Below, in pieces: positions 8,775 through 17,454 of a stretch of 64,000 nucleotides of DNA; position 1 is the stretch's first letter, and every line of letters starts with the position of its first letter. This DNA is from Pseudonocardia sp. (GTDB lineage: Bacteria; Actinomycetota; Actinomycetes; Mycobacteriales; Pseudonocardiaceae), in the NCBI GenBank assembly GCA_025869365.1, contig JAOZVV010000156.1:62001-126000 (forward strand), written 5' to 3'. The translations under genes were made by a program, and so were the position numbers. The notes under the pieces were generated by a model, which worked only from the letters and a program-made list of their open reading frames with translations, made no database searches and was not told the DNA's origin.

Positions 8775-9902
8775 TCAGACCAGGACCTCGTCCTCGAGGA
8801 ACCGCAGCAGCTCCTGTGGCCCGCAGCGCCGCGGGACGCCGAGGACGAGGCAGCGGGCCCCGGACGTGGACAGGCCCGCCTCGACGACGGACGCCGAGTC
8901 CCGGGCCATCGCCTCCGGCGTCGGCCACCGGGGGAGGGGACCGGCGGCCTGGACCGCGGCCAGCCACAGCCCCAGCGGCTCCAGCTCCACCTGCAGGATC
9001 GCCGCGGCGATCGTGGCGAGCCCACGCGGCGTCGAGCGCTCCAGGGTGAACCGCGCGGAGTCCGTGCGCCTGAGCTGGACCGCGTCGGTGACCCGGCCGG
9101 ACACCACGGCCGGGCCCCGGCCGTCCGCGAAGAGGTCCCCGCCGTGCACCCGCCGCCGGACGCTGCGCGCGCCGAGCAGGTGCCGGCGGAGCTCCCAGTG
9201 GAGCCGGTCCGCCCGGGACCGGCCGTCGAGCAGCGCGCCGCGGAGCGCCGGCTGGGCCTCGACGTTGGCCGGGAACACCTGGACGCGCTGCGGCGTGCGG
9301 TGGGCGACGCCGGACTCGTCGAGGAGGGAGAGGTCGTCGGAGAGGAACCGCCAGGCGCCGGTCCCGAGCAGCTCGAGCAGGGCGGCGGTCTTGCCGACGC
9401 CGCCCCACGCCATGAACAGCGCGGTCCGCTCGCCGTTGGTCACGGCGCTGGAGTGCACCCACGTCTGGCCGAGCGGGATCTGGGCGAGCTGCACGGCCTG
9501 GTCGAAGACCGTGTACGCGAAGCGCTTGGCCAGCCGTGCCGCGGCGTCGTCGTAGGACTGGTCGAGCACGCGGAGCGCGCCCCCGAGCAGCGGGTTGCGC
9601 CACCAGCCGGGGGCGGAGCGGACCGCCACGTCGAGGGAGGACCCGTCCCATCGCAGCGAGTGCGGCAGGTACCGGTCCCGGACCGCCACGACGTCCGGGC
9701 CGACCCGGAACCGGTCCATCTCCACCGCCCCGGGCGCGGGCCGGACGGAGGTGCCGAACCGGAAGCGGATCCTCCCGGTGCACCCGGCGGGGCCCGGCGC
9801 CTGCCGGGCGAGCTCGGCCAGCGCCGCCTCGGAGATGAGGTCCCGGCCCGAGAACTCGATCTCCAGGCGCCCGAGTCCGACTCGCCGGGGCTCCGGATCC
9901 AT
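8775..9902 (-). CDS. HprK-related P-loop kinase-like protein
   Basis: This 375-residue protein has a Walker A motif in TALFMAWGGVGKTAALLELL (about residue 165), followed by WRFLSDDLSLLDESG, the layout of the HPr-kinase/phosphorylase fold. HprK-related kinases occur in secretion and polysaccharide loci where the phosphoacceptor is usually unknown. The ATG at 9902 has a strong GGAGGA Shine-Dalgarno six bases upstream and excludes a longer open frame. It is transcribed with the flippase and divergently from the PRTase/HAD protein, which I take as a hint that the three act together. The substrate is unknown. Confidence 0.7.
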   Translation of the reverse strand: MDPEPRRVGLGRLEIEFSGRDLISEAALAELARQAPGPAGCTGRIRFRFGTSVRPAPGAVEMDRFRVGPDVVAVRDRYLPHSLRWDGSSLDVAVRSAPGWWRNPLLGGALRVLDQSYDDAAARLAKRFAYTVFDQAVQLAQIPLGQTWVHSSAVTNGERTALFMAWGGVGKTAALLELLGTGAWRFLSDDLSLLDESGVAHRTPQRVQVFPANVEAQPALRGALLDGRSRADRLHWELRRHLLGARSVRRRVHGGDLFADGRGPAVVSGRVTDAVQLRRTDSARFTLERSTPRGLATIAAAILQVELEPLGLWLAAVQAAGPLPRWPTPEAMARDSASVVEAGLSTSGARCLVLGVPRRCGPQELLRFLEDEVLV

Positions 9903-10170
9903 GATTCCTCCAGGCCGTCGTCCCCCCTGATGGGAGATCGATCCGGCGCCGGCGGACCGGCGCACTTCCCACGCATCTCCCGCGGGCCGGCCCCGACGAA
10001 TGGCCCACATCCGTACGTGATCGAGCGTAAGGGGCGGCCGCAGCCTGTCAAGGAAGAATTCGACATTCCTTTCCCGGCATCGCGGGAGTGATCGGGACAA
10101 GGTCGGGCATTTGCCGGGCAATGCCGAGTTCGATCATTTGTCGGTGCCTGTCGTGCTAGGTTTTCTCGTC
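9903..10170. promoter_or_regulatory. Divergent promoter region of the HprK-like and PRTase/HAD genes
   Basis: This 268-bp region is A/T-enriched at its right side. TAGGTT at 10157-10162 is a good actinobacterial -10 box that places the start of transcription at about 10169, next to GTG 10171, so the rightward mRNA may be leaderless. CTTTCCCGG at 10069-10077 recurs in inverse orientation (CCGGGAAAG, 15722-15730) in the other divergent promoter region of this locus, where GTGATC also occurs nearby; a shared regulator site is possible. Confidence 0.45.
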
Positions 10171-12837
10171 GTGGCGGAAGTCGTGGTCGAGGGTGTACCG
10201 CCGGGCGGGAGAAGCCCGTCGGACGGACCCGTGGTCGCCGATCTCCTGGCGGATCTGCGCGAGATCTGTGAACGGCTGGCCACGTGCGTGCGGCTCGGCC
10301 AGGTGCTCGACGCGTTCCTCTTCGCCGCGGGCGCGGTCCAGATCGTCGAGGACCACCTGCAGCGCGATCCGCTGTCCCTGCGCCGCTCCGCGAAGTACCT
10401 CGGCGGCCCCGCGGCGCGGGCGCTGGGCGCGGCGGCGACCGTCGTCGACGTCGCCGGTCGCCGCCCGGCCACCCGGCGCGCGCTGGCCTGGTGCGCCGAG
10501 GCCGTCACACTCCGGGACCTGCTCGCCGACGGCGTGGTGCGGGACGGTCCGGCCGGGACCGTGCGGCTGCGTGCCGAGCACCTCCTGATCGAGCACCTCC
10601 TGGCCGGCCTCGACGGGCTCCCGGCCGGCACGGACGCGGAGGTGCTGCGGCTCCCGGCCTGTTTCCGCGGCCACGGGCTGCTCCCCGCGGACGCGGTCCG
10701 GCTGGCCGAGGAGTACGCGCCGTCGGTCCGCGGGCGGGCCGCCCTGGTGCTCGGGATCCGCACCTCGGGCAGCTACCTCGGACCCCTGGTGGCCGCGGCG
10801 CTGCGGGCCCGCGGGGTCCGGGCCCGGGCCGCGTCGACGCGTCCCGGGCAGCCGCTGCTCCGGGCCGACGCGCTGGTGCTGGCCGAGGTGCTGGCGGACG
10901 GTGGCGCGGCCGCGGTGGTCGACGATCCGCCGAACACCGGCGGTTCGCTGCTCAGCTCGGCGCGGCTGCTCGAGGAGCACGGGACCCCCCGTGACGTGAT
11001 CACCCTGCTGCTGCCGCTGTTCGGCGACGCGGCCCCGCCGGTCCTGTCCGGCTACCGGCGGGTGGAGTTGCCGTTTCGCCGCTGGGCGGTGCACGACCTG
11101 CTCGAACCGGAGGTGCTCGCCCGGGTCCTGGGCTCGCTGTGGGGCGAGCGGGTCCTGCGGGTGGAGCAGGTCGAGCAGGAGGCCGTCGGGGCGGGCCGCC
11201 GCCATCTCGCCCGGGTGGTGCGGGCCGAGCTGGGCGGCGGGCAGTGGCGCCAGGTCGTGGTCTCCGGCGCGGGGGTCGGATACCTGGGCCGCTACTCCCT
11301 CGCGGTGGCGGCTGCCGTGCCCCGGCACGTCGCCAGGACCTACGGCTTCCGGGACGGGCTGGTCCTGCGCGAGTGGCTCCCGGGATCGGCGAGGGTGACG
11401 GCGGCGAGCGTGGCCGACGCCGCCGGGTACGCCCGCTACGTCTCGGACCGGGCCGCCGCGATGCCGGCGGTGCGGGACCGCGCCGCCGGTCTGGCGGGCC
11501 GGGAACCGGCGTGGGAGCAGGCGAGCAGGCTGCTGCAGCGGGGGTACGGCAGGTTCGGGGTCGGGCTGCGGCTGCCGTTGCTGGACCCGGCCTTGCGCCG
11601 GTTGCTGAGCTCCCCGCATCCGTCGGTGATCGACGGTGCCACCGGCCTGGACACCTGGTTCCGGATCGACGGCGAGCTCCGCAAGGTCCGGGCGGACGAT
11701 CTCGCCTTCGGCAACCTGGACCACGCCTGCTACGACGCGGTCTACGACCTGGCGGGGGTGGATCCCGGGTCGCCGGACGGCGCCTTCGTCGCCGCCCTGC
11801 GCGCCGCCCGTCCCTCGGATCCGGAACGGTTCCTGCTCTACGAGCTCGTGCACCTGCAGGACCCGTTCACCGGCTGGTCACGGGACCGGCGGGCATCGGC
11901 GCGGGCCCTGCAGCGCTACCTCGCCGGGGTCCTCCCCGCCCCGCCGCCGTGCACCGGGCCCCTGTGCGCCCTGGACATCGACGGCGTCCTGGAGTCCCTC
12001 GCGTACGGCTTCCCGGTGATCACGCCGACGGCGGTGGAGGCGGTCCGCGCGCTCGCGCACCACGGGTACCGCCCGGTCCCGGTGACGGGGCGCAGCGTGG
12101 CGGAGGTGCGGGACCGGTGCTCGACGTTGACGCTGGCCGGCGGGGTGGCCGAGTACGGGTCCGTCGTCTACGACCACGTCCGGGGCGTGACCGAACAGGT
12201 GGTGGGGGACGGGGACCGGGCGTTGCTGGACCGGCTCCGGGACGCGCTGGCCCGCGCGCCGGGCACGCGGGTGGAGGAGGACCACCGCTACAGCGTCCGC
12301 GCCTACCGCAGCGGTGCCGCCCGGGGCCCGGTGCCGGTCGAGGTGCTGGACGCGGCGCTCGCCTCGCTGGGCCCGACCCGCAGCCGGCTGCGGGTCGTCC
12401 CCGGCCGGTACCAGACCGATGTCGTGGCCGCGGCCGTCGACAAGGGGCAGGGTCTCCGGGCGCTGGCGGAGCTGCTCGGGCGGGCCGAGGGGGCTCCCCC
12501 CGCGGTCCGGCTCGCGGTCGGGGACACCCGCTCGGACCTGGCGATGTTCGCCGTCGCCGAGCAGTCCTACGCCCCCGCCAACGCGGACGCGGACGTGCGC
12601 GGCTCCGGCGTTCCGGTGCTGCGGCAGGCCTATGCGGCGGGGGTCTCCGCGGCGGTGTCCCGCGTCCTGGGCCACCGGCCGGGCCACTGCCGGACGTGCC
12701 GGACCGGGCGGCCGCCCGCGCGCACGCGGCTGCTTCTGACGATCCTCGACGCCCCCCGGGCGGGGCGCGCCGGCCTACCCGCCGCCACCGTGGCACTGGC
12801 TGCCGAGGTGGCCGCGCGGCGTCACCTGCCCACGTAG
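10171..12837 (+). CDS. Three-domain protein: phosphoribosyltransferase fold, kinase-like domain and HAD phosphatase
   Basis: This 888-residue protein has a helical N-terminus of unknown type (1-150). A type I PRTase-like domain follows, with LVLGIRTSGSYLGPLV (about 193-206) and the PRPP-loop-like AAVVDDPPNTGGSL (247-260). The middle region (about 330-570) resembles aminoglycoside-kinase folds: VARTYGFRDGLVLREWLP and FGNLDHACYDAVYDLAG, without the usual HGD catalytic loop. The C-terminus is a Cof-type HAD phosphatase with LDIDGV (601-606), VTGRS and VGDTRSDLAMF. A cysteine cluster CRTCRTG lies near the end. It may make or recycle a phosphoribosyl or sugar-phosphate metabolite. GTG 10171 is preferred over the TTG at 10111. 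Function unknown. Confidence 0.7.
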   Translation: MAEVVVEGVPPGGRSPSDGPVVADLLADLREICERLATCVRLGQVLDAFLFAAGAVQIVEDHLQRDPLSLRRSAKYLGGPAARALGAAATVVDVAGRRPATRRALAWCAEAVTLRDLLADGVVRDGPAGTVRLRAEHLLIEHLLAGLDGLPAGTDAEVLRLPACFRGHGLLPADAVRLAEEYAPSVRGRAALVLGIRTSGSYLGPLVAAALRARGVRARAASTRPGQPLLRADALVLAEVLADGGAAAVVDDPPNTGGSLLSSARLLEEHGTPRDVITLLLPLFGDAAPPVLSGYRRVELPFRRWAVHDLLEPEVLARVLGSLWGERVLRVEQVEQEAVGAGRRHLARVVRAELGGGQWRQVVVSGAGVGYLGRYSLAVAAAVPRHVARTYGFRDGLVLREWLPGSARVTAASVADAAGYARYVSDRAAAMPAVRDRAAGLAGREPAWEQASRLLQRGYGRFGVGLRLPLLDPALRRLLSSPHPSVIDGATGLDTWFRIDGELRKVRADDLAFGNLDHACYDAVYDLAGVDPGSPDGAFVAALRAARPSDPERFLLYELVHLQDPFTGWSRDRRASARALQRYLAGVLPAPPPCTGPLCALDIDGVLESLAYGFPVITPTAVEAVRALAHHGYRPVPVTGRSVAEVRDRCSTLTLAGGVAEYGSVVYDHVRGVTEQVVGDGDRALLDRLRDALARAPGTRVEEDHRYSVRAYRSGAARGPVPVEVLDAALASLGPTRSRLRVVPGRYQTDVVAAAVDKGQGLRALAELLGRAEGAPPAVRLAVGDTRSDLAMFAVAEQSYAPANADADVRGSGVPVLRQAYAAGVSAAVSRVLGHRPGHCRTCRTGRPPARTRLLLTILDAPRAGRAGLPAATVALAAEVAARRHLPT

Positions 12838-13910
12838 CCGGGCGAGAGGTAGTCCGCCCCGGCGACGCCGTCGGGCACGAAGTCGCCGTCGGGCGGCGGT
12901 CCCTTCCGCACCGAGCCCGAGACCTGCGGGAGCCCGGGGAAGGTCACCTCGGACCCGTCCGGGGACACCGAGGACAGGCAGCTCTGGACCGGGTTCGGGG
13001 CGTCGTCGAGGTTCGTGGCGCTGTTGGGCGGCCACACCGAGTCACCGAGGCCCCGGCCGCTGCGCGGGGTCACGTAGACCTCGTCCAGGCGCACCGATCC
13101 GGCACTGCTGCAGGTGTTCGACCCGGTGACCAGCCACATCAGCCAGTTGCCCGCGGTGGAGCTGGTGGAGGACACGTTCGCGTTCTTCACGATCTCGGTC
13201 CCGATCGGGGCGAGGTCCGGCTGGATGTGCAGGCCCTGGTAGTTCGTCGCCCCGGTGAGCCGGTCGATCCGCAGCTCCTTCAGCCCGCCCCAGGGCTGTA
13301 CGACGTCCGCGTGGTTCCCCTGTTCCGAGCCGGTCAGCCCGGTGATCCGGACGTTCTCGATCTGCAGGGTGGCCAGGGGCGCCGCGGCGTCGATGCCGTC
13401 GCCCTGCCCGCTGTCCTTGTCGTCGATGAGTACGCCCTCGATGTGGATGGTGCCGGTGGTGTCCGCGAAGTAGAGGGCGCGGTGCTCGGGTGCGTCCCAC
13501 GGGGGCGGCTCGCTGCCGGTCGAGATGTGGCCGCCGATCATGACGATGTTGTGGCCGCCGCGGATGAACGTGTCCCCCTTGCCGGTGCGCGGGATCTTGA
13601 GGATGTAGTCCTTGGCCGGGTCCAGCATGGTCGTCGTCATGCCGGCCTCGAGCTCGACCGTCTGGGGGTCGTTCAGCACCGGGGGCGCCCAGGTGAGCCG
13701 CGGAGCGCCCGGTGCGGCCGACGGCGGCGGGGCGGGTCCGGGTGCGGGCGGGGGCGGGGGCGTGCCGGTGGTGCAGGCGGCCAGCACCACGGCGGCGGCG
13801 GCCAGCCCGGTCGCCGTCTGCAGGAACGCGGGCCGGATCCGCCGGCCGGTGCGCGTCCGAGGGCGCTCCGCACCGGGGCGCCCCGGTGCGGACCTCGGTC
13901 CGGATGTCAT
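12822..13910 (-). CDS. Secreted lipoprotein with parallel beta-helix (pectate-lyase-like) fold
   Basis: This 362-residue protein has a lipobox signal peptide (ATGLAAAAVVLAAC, about residues 32-45) and a Pro/Ala-rich linker. Repeating short beta segments follow, such as DTFIRGGHNIVMIGGHIS, TIHIEGVLIDD, LATLQIENVRITGL and LKELRIDRLTG, typical of right-handed parallel beta-helices. Such proteins bind or cleave polysaccharides at the cell surface; no catalytic set could be assigned. The ATG at 13910 has GAGGTG upstream. Its 3' end overlaps the convergent PRTase/HAD gene by 16 bp. Confidence 0.75.
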   Translation of the reverse strand: MTSGPRSAPGRPGAERPRTRTGRRIRPAFLQTATGLAAAAVVLAACTTGTPPPPPAPGPAPPPSAAPGAPRLTWAPPVLNDPQTVELEAGMTTTMLDPAKDYILKIPRTGKGDTFIRGGHNIVMIGGHISTGSEPPPWDAPEHRALYFADTTGTIHIEGVLIDDKDSGQGDGIDAAAPLATLQIENVRITGLTGSEQGNHADVVQPWGGLKELRIDRLTGATNYQGLHIQPDLAPIGTEIVKNANVSSTSSTAGNWLMWLVTGSNTCSSAGSVRLDEVYVTPRSGRGLGDSVWPPNSATNLDDAPNPVQSCLSSVSPDGSEVTFPGLPQVSGSVRKGPPPDGDFVPDGVAGADYLSPGYVGR

Positions 13911-13980
13911 GGCCCACCTCGTCTCGTCCTCGATCCGCCGGGCCGGGCCCTCCTCGGCGGGGCCACGGCCCCCGGCGGGA

Positions 13981-15639
13981 TCACGGTTCGGTCTCCGCGG
14001 TCGGTTTCGTGCGCGGGACCCGGCCGTTGCCGCTCGGGACGGGGTCGAGGGCCTCGGCCTCCCGCGGGGCCGGTACCTCCGTCCCACCCGGGTCCTGCGG
14101 GGCCCGGCCGTTCCGGTCGGGCGGCTCGGGGATGCTCGGTTCGGGGATGCTCGGCTCGGGGGTACCCCGCTCGGCGGTCGTCGGCTCGGTGTTCGTCGGC
14201 TCGGTGTTCGTCGGCTCGGGGGTGTTCGCGTCCGCAGGGGGCGTCGCGGCCGTGGTGCGGGCGCGCCGGGCGGTCCGCGTCCCGGACGGGACCATCGTGA
14301 GCACGGTCCCGATCAGCGGGGCGCCGACCGCCCGCAGGGTCTCGACGACGGCGTCGACCTGTCCGGCCGCGCGGGGGCGGCCGTGCCGCACGACCAGCAC
14401 GGCGCCGTCGGTCAGCGGGGCGACGGCGGCCGCGTCGGCGACCGGGCCCATCGGCGGGGTGTCCACCACGACGAGGTCGTAGTCCTGGCGCACCTCGTCC
14501 ACGACCTCGGTCAGGTCCAGCAGCGCGGTGACCCGGCCGGTGTCCTCGTCGCGGACCCGGCCCGCCGCGAGGACGTCGACGATGACGTCCTCGTGCCGGT
14601 AGGACTGCAGGGCCTCGGCGAGGGCGGACCGGCCGGCGAGCACGTCGGTGAGGCCCGGCGACTCGGCGAGCCCGAACAGCGTCGAGACCTTCGGGGTCCG
14701 CAGGTTCGCGTCGATCACCAGCGCCGTCCGGCCCGCACCGGCGGCGGCGATCGCGATGTTGCACGCGGTGACGGTGGTGCCCTCACCGGCCGTCGCGGAG
14801 GTCATCGTGACGACCGTGCCCGCCCGCGCGGTGCCGCCCCGTGCGTGGCCGCCCCGGAAGTTCAGGGCCGTCCAGATCTTGCGGAACGCCTCCGGCAGCG
14901 GGGCCCCGCCCGTGTAGGCCGTGACCAGCGGGGATCTCCGCACGGCCCGCACCGCGGGGACGGACCCGAGCGTCGGTGCCCCCGTCAGGCTCCTCAGGTG
15001 GCCGGGTGCCCGCACCGAGGTGTCCACGGCGTTGCGGAAGAACGCCGCGACGAGGCCGAGGAGCAGCCCGACCACCCCGCCGAGACCGATCATCAGGGCG
15101 CGGGACGGGGAGACGGACGAGGTGGGCGCCATCGCGGGCTGCACGATCTGCACCGTGACCTGCCCGGAGCCGGCCTGCTGCAGCTGCTCGACCAGCCCGG
15201 TGAACTCGCTGGCCACCGCGTTGGCGATGGCCGCGGCACGGTCCGGGGACCGGTCCGTCACCGCCGCCGTGATCACCATGGTGTCCGGCAGCGCCGTCAC
15301 CGCCATGCGGTCGGCGAGCTGCGCGGGGGTGTCCGGGAGACCCAGCGACGTGATCACGGCTCCGGTCACGCGGTCGCTGGACACCAGCTGCACGAAGGAC
15401 GGCATCCGGTCCTTGGCCAGCTGGTTGGCCTCGTAGGCGGACTCGCCGGTCGGCGTCGCCGGGGCCGACGGCGTGGCGGTCGTGGTGGTCGACCCGGAGA
15501 CGTACATGGTGACCTGTGACGAGTAGTCCCGGGGCAGCAGGAAGGTGGCCGCGGCTCCTCCGAGCAGACCGAGGAGAAGGCAGCCGACGATGAGCAGCCG
15601 GCGTTCACGCAGAACGCGCAGAACATCATTGACGGTCAC
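13981..15639 (-). CDS. Wzz/Wzc-type chain-length protein with degenerate BY-kinase domain
   Basis: This 552-residue protein has Wzz topology: a membrane helix at about 14-34, an extracytoplasmic domain, and a second helix at about 182-202. A cytoplasmic bacterial tyrosine kinase (CpsD) fold follows. The P-loop reads TSATAGEGTTVTACN where GEGKST is expected, so Thr288 replaces the Walker A lysine. The Walker A' motif reads VIDANLRTP, with Asn312 where Asp is usual. Walker B (LVVVDTPPMGPVADA) is intact. The tail has TNTEP and EPSIP repeats and no tyrosine cluster. It probably still regulates chain length by oligomerisation, but kinase activity is doubtful. Confidence 0.88.
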   Translation of the reverse strand: MTVNDVLRVLRERRLLIVGCLLLGLLGGAAATFLLPRDYSSQVTMYVSGSTTTTATPSAPATPTGESAYEANQLAKDRMPSFVQLVSSDRVTGAVITSLGLPDTPAQLADRMAVTALPDTMVITAAVTDRSPDRAAAIANAVASEFTGLVEQLQQAGSGQVTVQIVQPAMAPTSSVSPSRALMIGLGGVVGLLLGLVAAFFRNAVDTSVRAPGHLRSLTGAPTLGSVPAVRAVRRSPLVTAYTGGAPLPEAFRKIWTALNFRGGHARGGTARAGTVVTMTSATAGEGTTVTACNIAIAAAGAGRTALVIDANLRTPKVSTLFGLAESPGLTDVLAGRSALAEALQSYRHEDVIVDVLAAGRVRDEDTGRVTALLDLTEVVDEVRQDYDLVVVDTPPMGPVADAAAVAPLTDGAVLVVRHGRPRAAGQVDAVVETLRAVGAPLIGTVLTMVPSGTRTARRARTTAATPPADANTPEPTNTEPTNTEPTTAERGTPEPSIPEPSIPEPPDRNGRAPQDPGGTEVPAPREAEALDPVPSGNGRVPRTKPTAETEP

Positions 15640-15843
15640 GATCCGCTCCGTGCGGTCGTCGGATCAGTGGACCGGAGTCTAGGCATTTCCGGGCGCCCCG
15701 GCCATGGCCCGTGGAAGGAATCCGGGAAAGTGATCACAGGTGAATTCCGGCCTTTCGGGAATCGGACGGAGAATTGGTCGAAGCTCCTTCGCGACGACAG
15801 CGCTCGGGAGTATCCTGCGTTCGCTCGCCGGAGAGGGGGGACC
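15640..15843. promoter_or_regulatory. Divergent promoter region between Wzz/Wzc and Wzy-type genes
   Basis: This 204-bp gap is A/T-enriched relative to its flanks. It contains GTGATCACAGGTGAATTCCGG around 15729-15749 (palindromic TGATCA and GAATTC), CCGGGAAAG at 15722-15730, and GGAGAGGGGGG as the Shine-Dalgarno of the rightward gene. Shared CCGGGAAAG and GTGATC elements with the 9903-10170 region suggest co-regulation. I see no clear -10/-35 pair. Confidence 0.4.
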
Positions 15844-17454
15844 GTGTCGATCCGGCTCCGATCCGTGGCGCCCCGCTCCGGGCCACCGCGATCCCGCCCG
15901 GCCCCGGGGTGGTCGTCGCGCCGGCCCGCTCCGCGGTCGGTCCTGCTGCGCGTCGCCTGGAGCGTGCTGGTGCTCGGGGCGGCCGCGGCGGCGGCCGCGA
16001 GTCCCGACGTCGCCCTGCCCGCCGTCGGCGCGGTCGTCGCCCTCGTCGGCGTGGTCGCGCTGCCGCGGACCACCGTGGGCGTCACGCTGCTGGCGATCCT
16101 GTTCGTCCGCACCCTCGAACACCTCACCGGGATCCCCGCCCTGGGCTATCTGGACGAGGTACTCGTCGTGGTCTGCGTGCTGGTGCTGCCGGTGCGCCGG
16201 CTGGCGCTCGGCCTGCGCCTGCGGCCCCTGCCCGGGCTCGCCTTCTTCGGCGTCTTCGCGGTGTTCGGCCTGGTGAGCGGGGTCGTCGCGGGTGCGGCGG
16301 CGTCGACGGTGCTCGTGGGCGGTTTCCTGCTCTGCAAGGGCTGGCTGCTCGGCTTCGCGGTCGCGCAGGTCGACTGGGCGGAGCGGCACCTGCGGGCGGC
16401 GGCCCGGATCGGGGCGGGTGTCGTCGTGGTGTCGCTCGTCGCGGTCGTCGCGAACCTCGCCGCCCCCGGCGCCTGGGCCGCGGTGCTCGCCACCGGCGGC
16501 GCGGTCGACGCCAGGTTCGGGATGTCCTCGCTGATCGGCCCGTTCGTGCACCCGCTGGACCTCGGGGCCGTCATGGCGGCCGCGGCGGTCACCCTCGCGG
16601 CGTGGCGGGCCACGGTGGGTCGGAGCGCGTTCACCCTCGTGCTGCTCGTCGGCTCCTGCGTGGCGACCCTGCTCAGCTTCCGGCGGACCGCCGTCACCGG
16701 CCTGCTCGTGGCGCTGAGCTGGCTGCGCCTGCAACTGCGGGACGTGCGGGTACTGCTGGTCGCCGTGGTGGCGCTGCCGCTGCTGGGCTTCGTGCTCGCC
16801 GCCCCGCTCACGACGCTCGCGGACCTCACCTACGACGACTACGTCGTCGGCGGGGACTCGGCCGCCCGCACCGTCCTCACCCGGGACGCGGCCACCCTCG
16901 CCGTGGAGCGCTTCCCCCTGGGTGCCGGCTTCGGCCGGTTCGGGTCCGAGACGGCGTCGACCACCTACAGCCCCGAGTACATCGCGCGGAACTACCCGGC
17001 GATCCACGGGCTCGGCACCACCCCGACGACCGGCCAGTTCCTCGTGGACACCGAGTGGCCCGCGCTGATCGGGGAGACCGGCCTGCTGGGCGCGGCGGCG
17101 TTCCTGGCCGGGCTGGTGGCGGTGTACCGGTGCGGCCGCGCCCTGTGGCGGGCGGACGGCGCGCCCCTGCTGCGCTGGGTCGGCCTGGCCACCGCGGGCC
17201 TGGTGGTGGTGTCGTTGGTGGAGTCCGTGGCGACGGTCGTGTTCACCGGCCCGCCCGCCTACGGGCCGCTCTTCGTGCTGGCGGGGGTCGCCGCCGCGCT
17301 GCGGGATCGCCCGCGCGCGGAGGTGCCGGAACCGGTGCCCGGCGGTCCCGTTCCTCATCCGACCCGGTCCTCGCCCCAGGGGGCCGGCCCCCGGGCGCCG
17401 AGCAACAGCCCCCACTCGCGCTCGAACATGCGCACCAGCACCGGCACCGAGTAG
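15844..17454 (+). CDS. Wzy/O-antigen-ligase-like polysaccharide polymerase
   Basis: This 536-residue protein has about 10-12 membrane helices from residue 35 onward and a large extracytoplasmic loop at about 335-410 with GAGFGRFGSETAS and GTTPTTGQFLVDTEWPALIGETGLLG, the Wzy_C-like pattern. It should polymerise flipped repeat units at the outer membrane face. GTG 15844 follows GGAGAGGGGGGACC. The last 100 bp overlap antisense with the convergent glycosyltransferase, and the C-terminal 40 residues are low-complexity and Pro/Ser-rich, so the frame may have drifted past an earlier stop. Confidence 0.82.
   Translation: MSIRLRSVAPRSGPPRSRPAPGWSSRRPAPRSVLLRVAWSVLVLGAAAAAAASPDVALPAVGAVVALVGVVALPRTTVGVTLLAILFVRTLEHLTGIPALGYLDEVLVVVCVLVLPVRRLALGLRLRPLPGLAFFGVFAVFGLVSGVVAGAAASTVLVGGFLLCKGWLLGFAVAQVDWAERHLRAAARIGAGVVVVSLVAVVANLAAPGAWAAVLATGGAVDARFGMSSLIGPFVHPLDLGAVMAAAAVTLAAWRATVGRSAFTLVLLVGSCVATLLSFRRTAVTGLLVALSWLRLQLRDVRVLLVAVVALPLLGFVLAAPLTTLADLTYDDYVVGGDSAARTVLTRDAATLAVERFPLGAGFGRFGSETASTTYSPEYIARNYPAIHGLGTTPTTGQFLVDTEWPALIGETGLLGAAAFLAGLVAVYRCGRALWRADGAPLLRWVGLATAGLVVVSLVESVATVVFTGPPAYGPLFVLAGVAAALRDRPRAEVPEPVPGGPVPHPTRSSPQGAGPRAPSNSPHSRSNMRTSTGTE

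Noticed and set aside
10111-10170. TTG 10111 as start of the PRTase/HAD protein
   Set aside because: TTG without Shine-Dalgarno lies upstream of the -10 box TAGGTT that points to GTG 10171.
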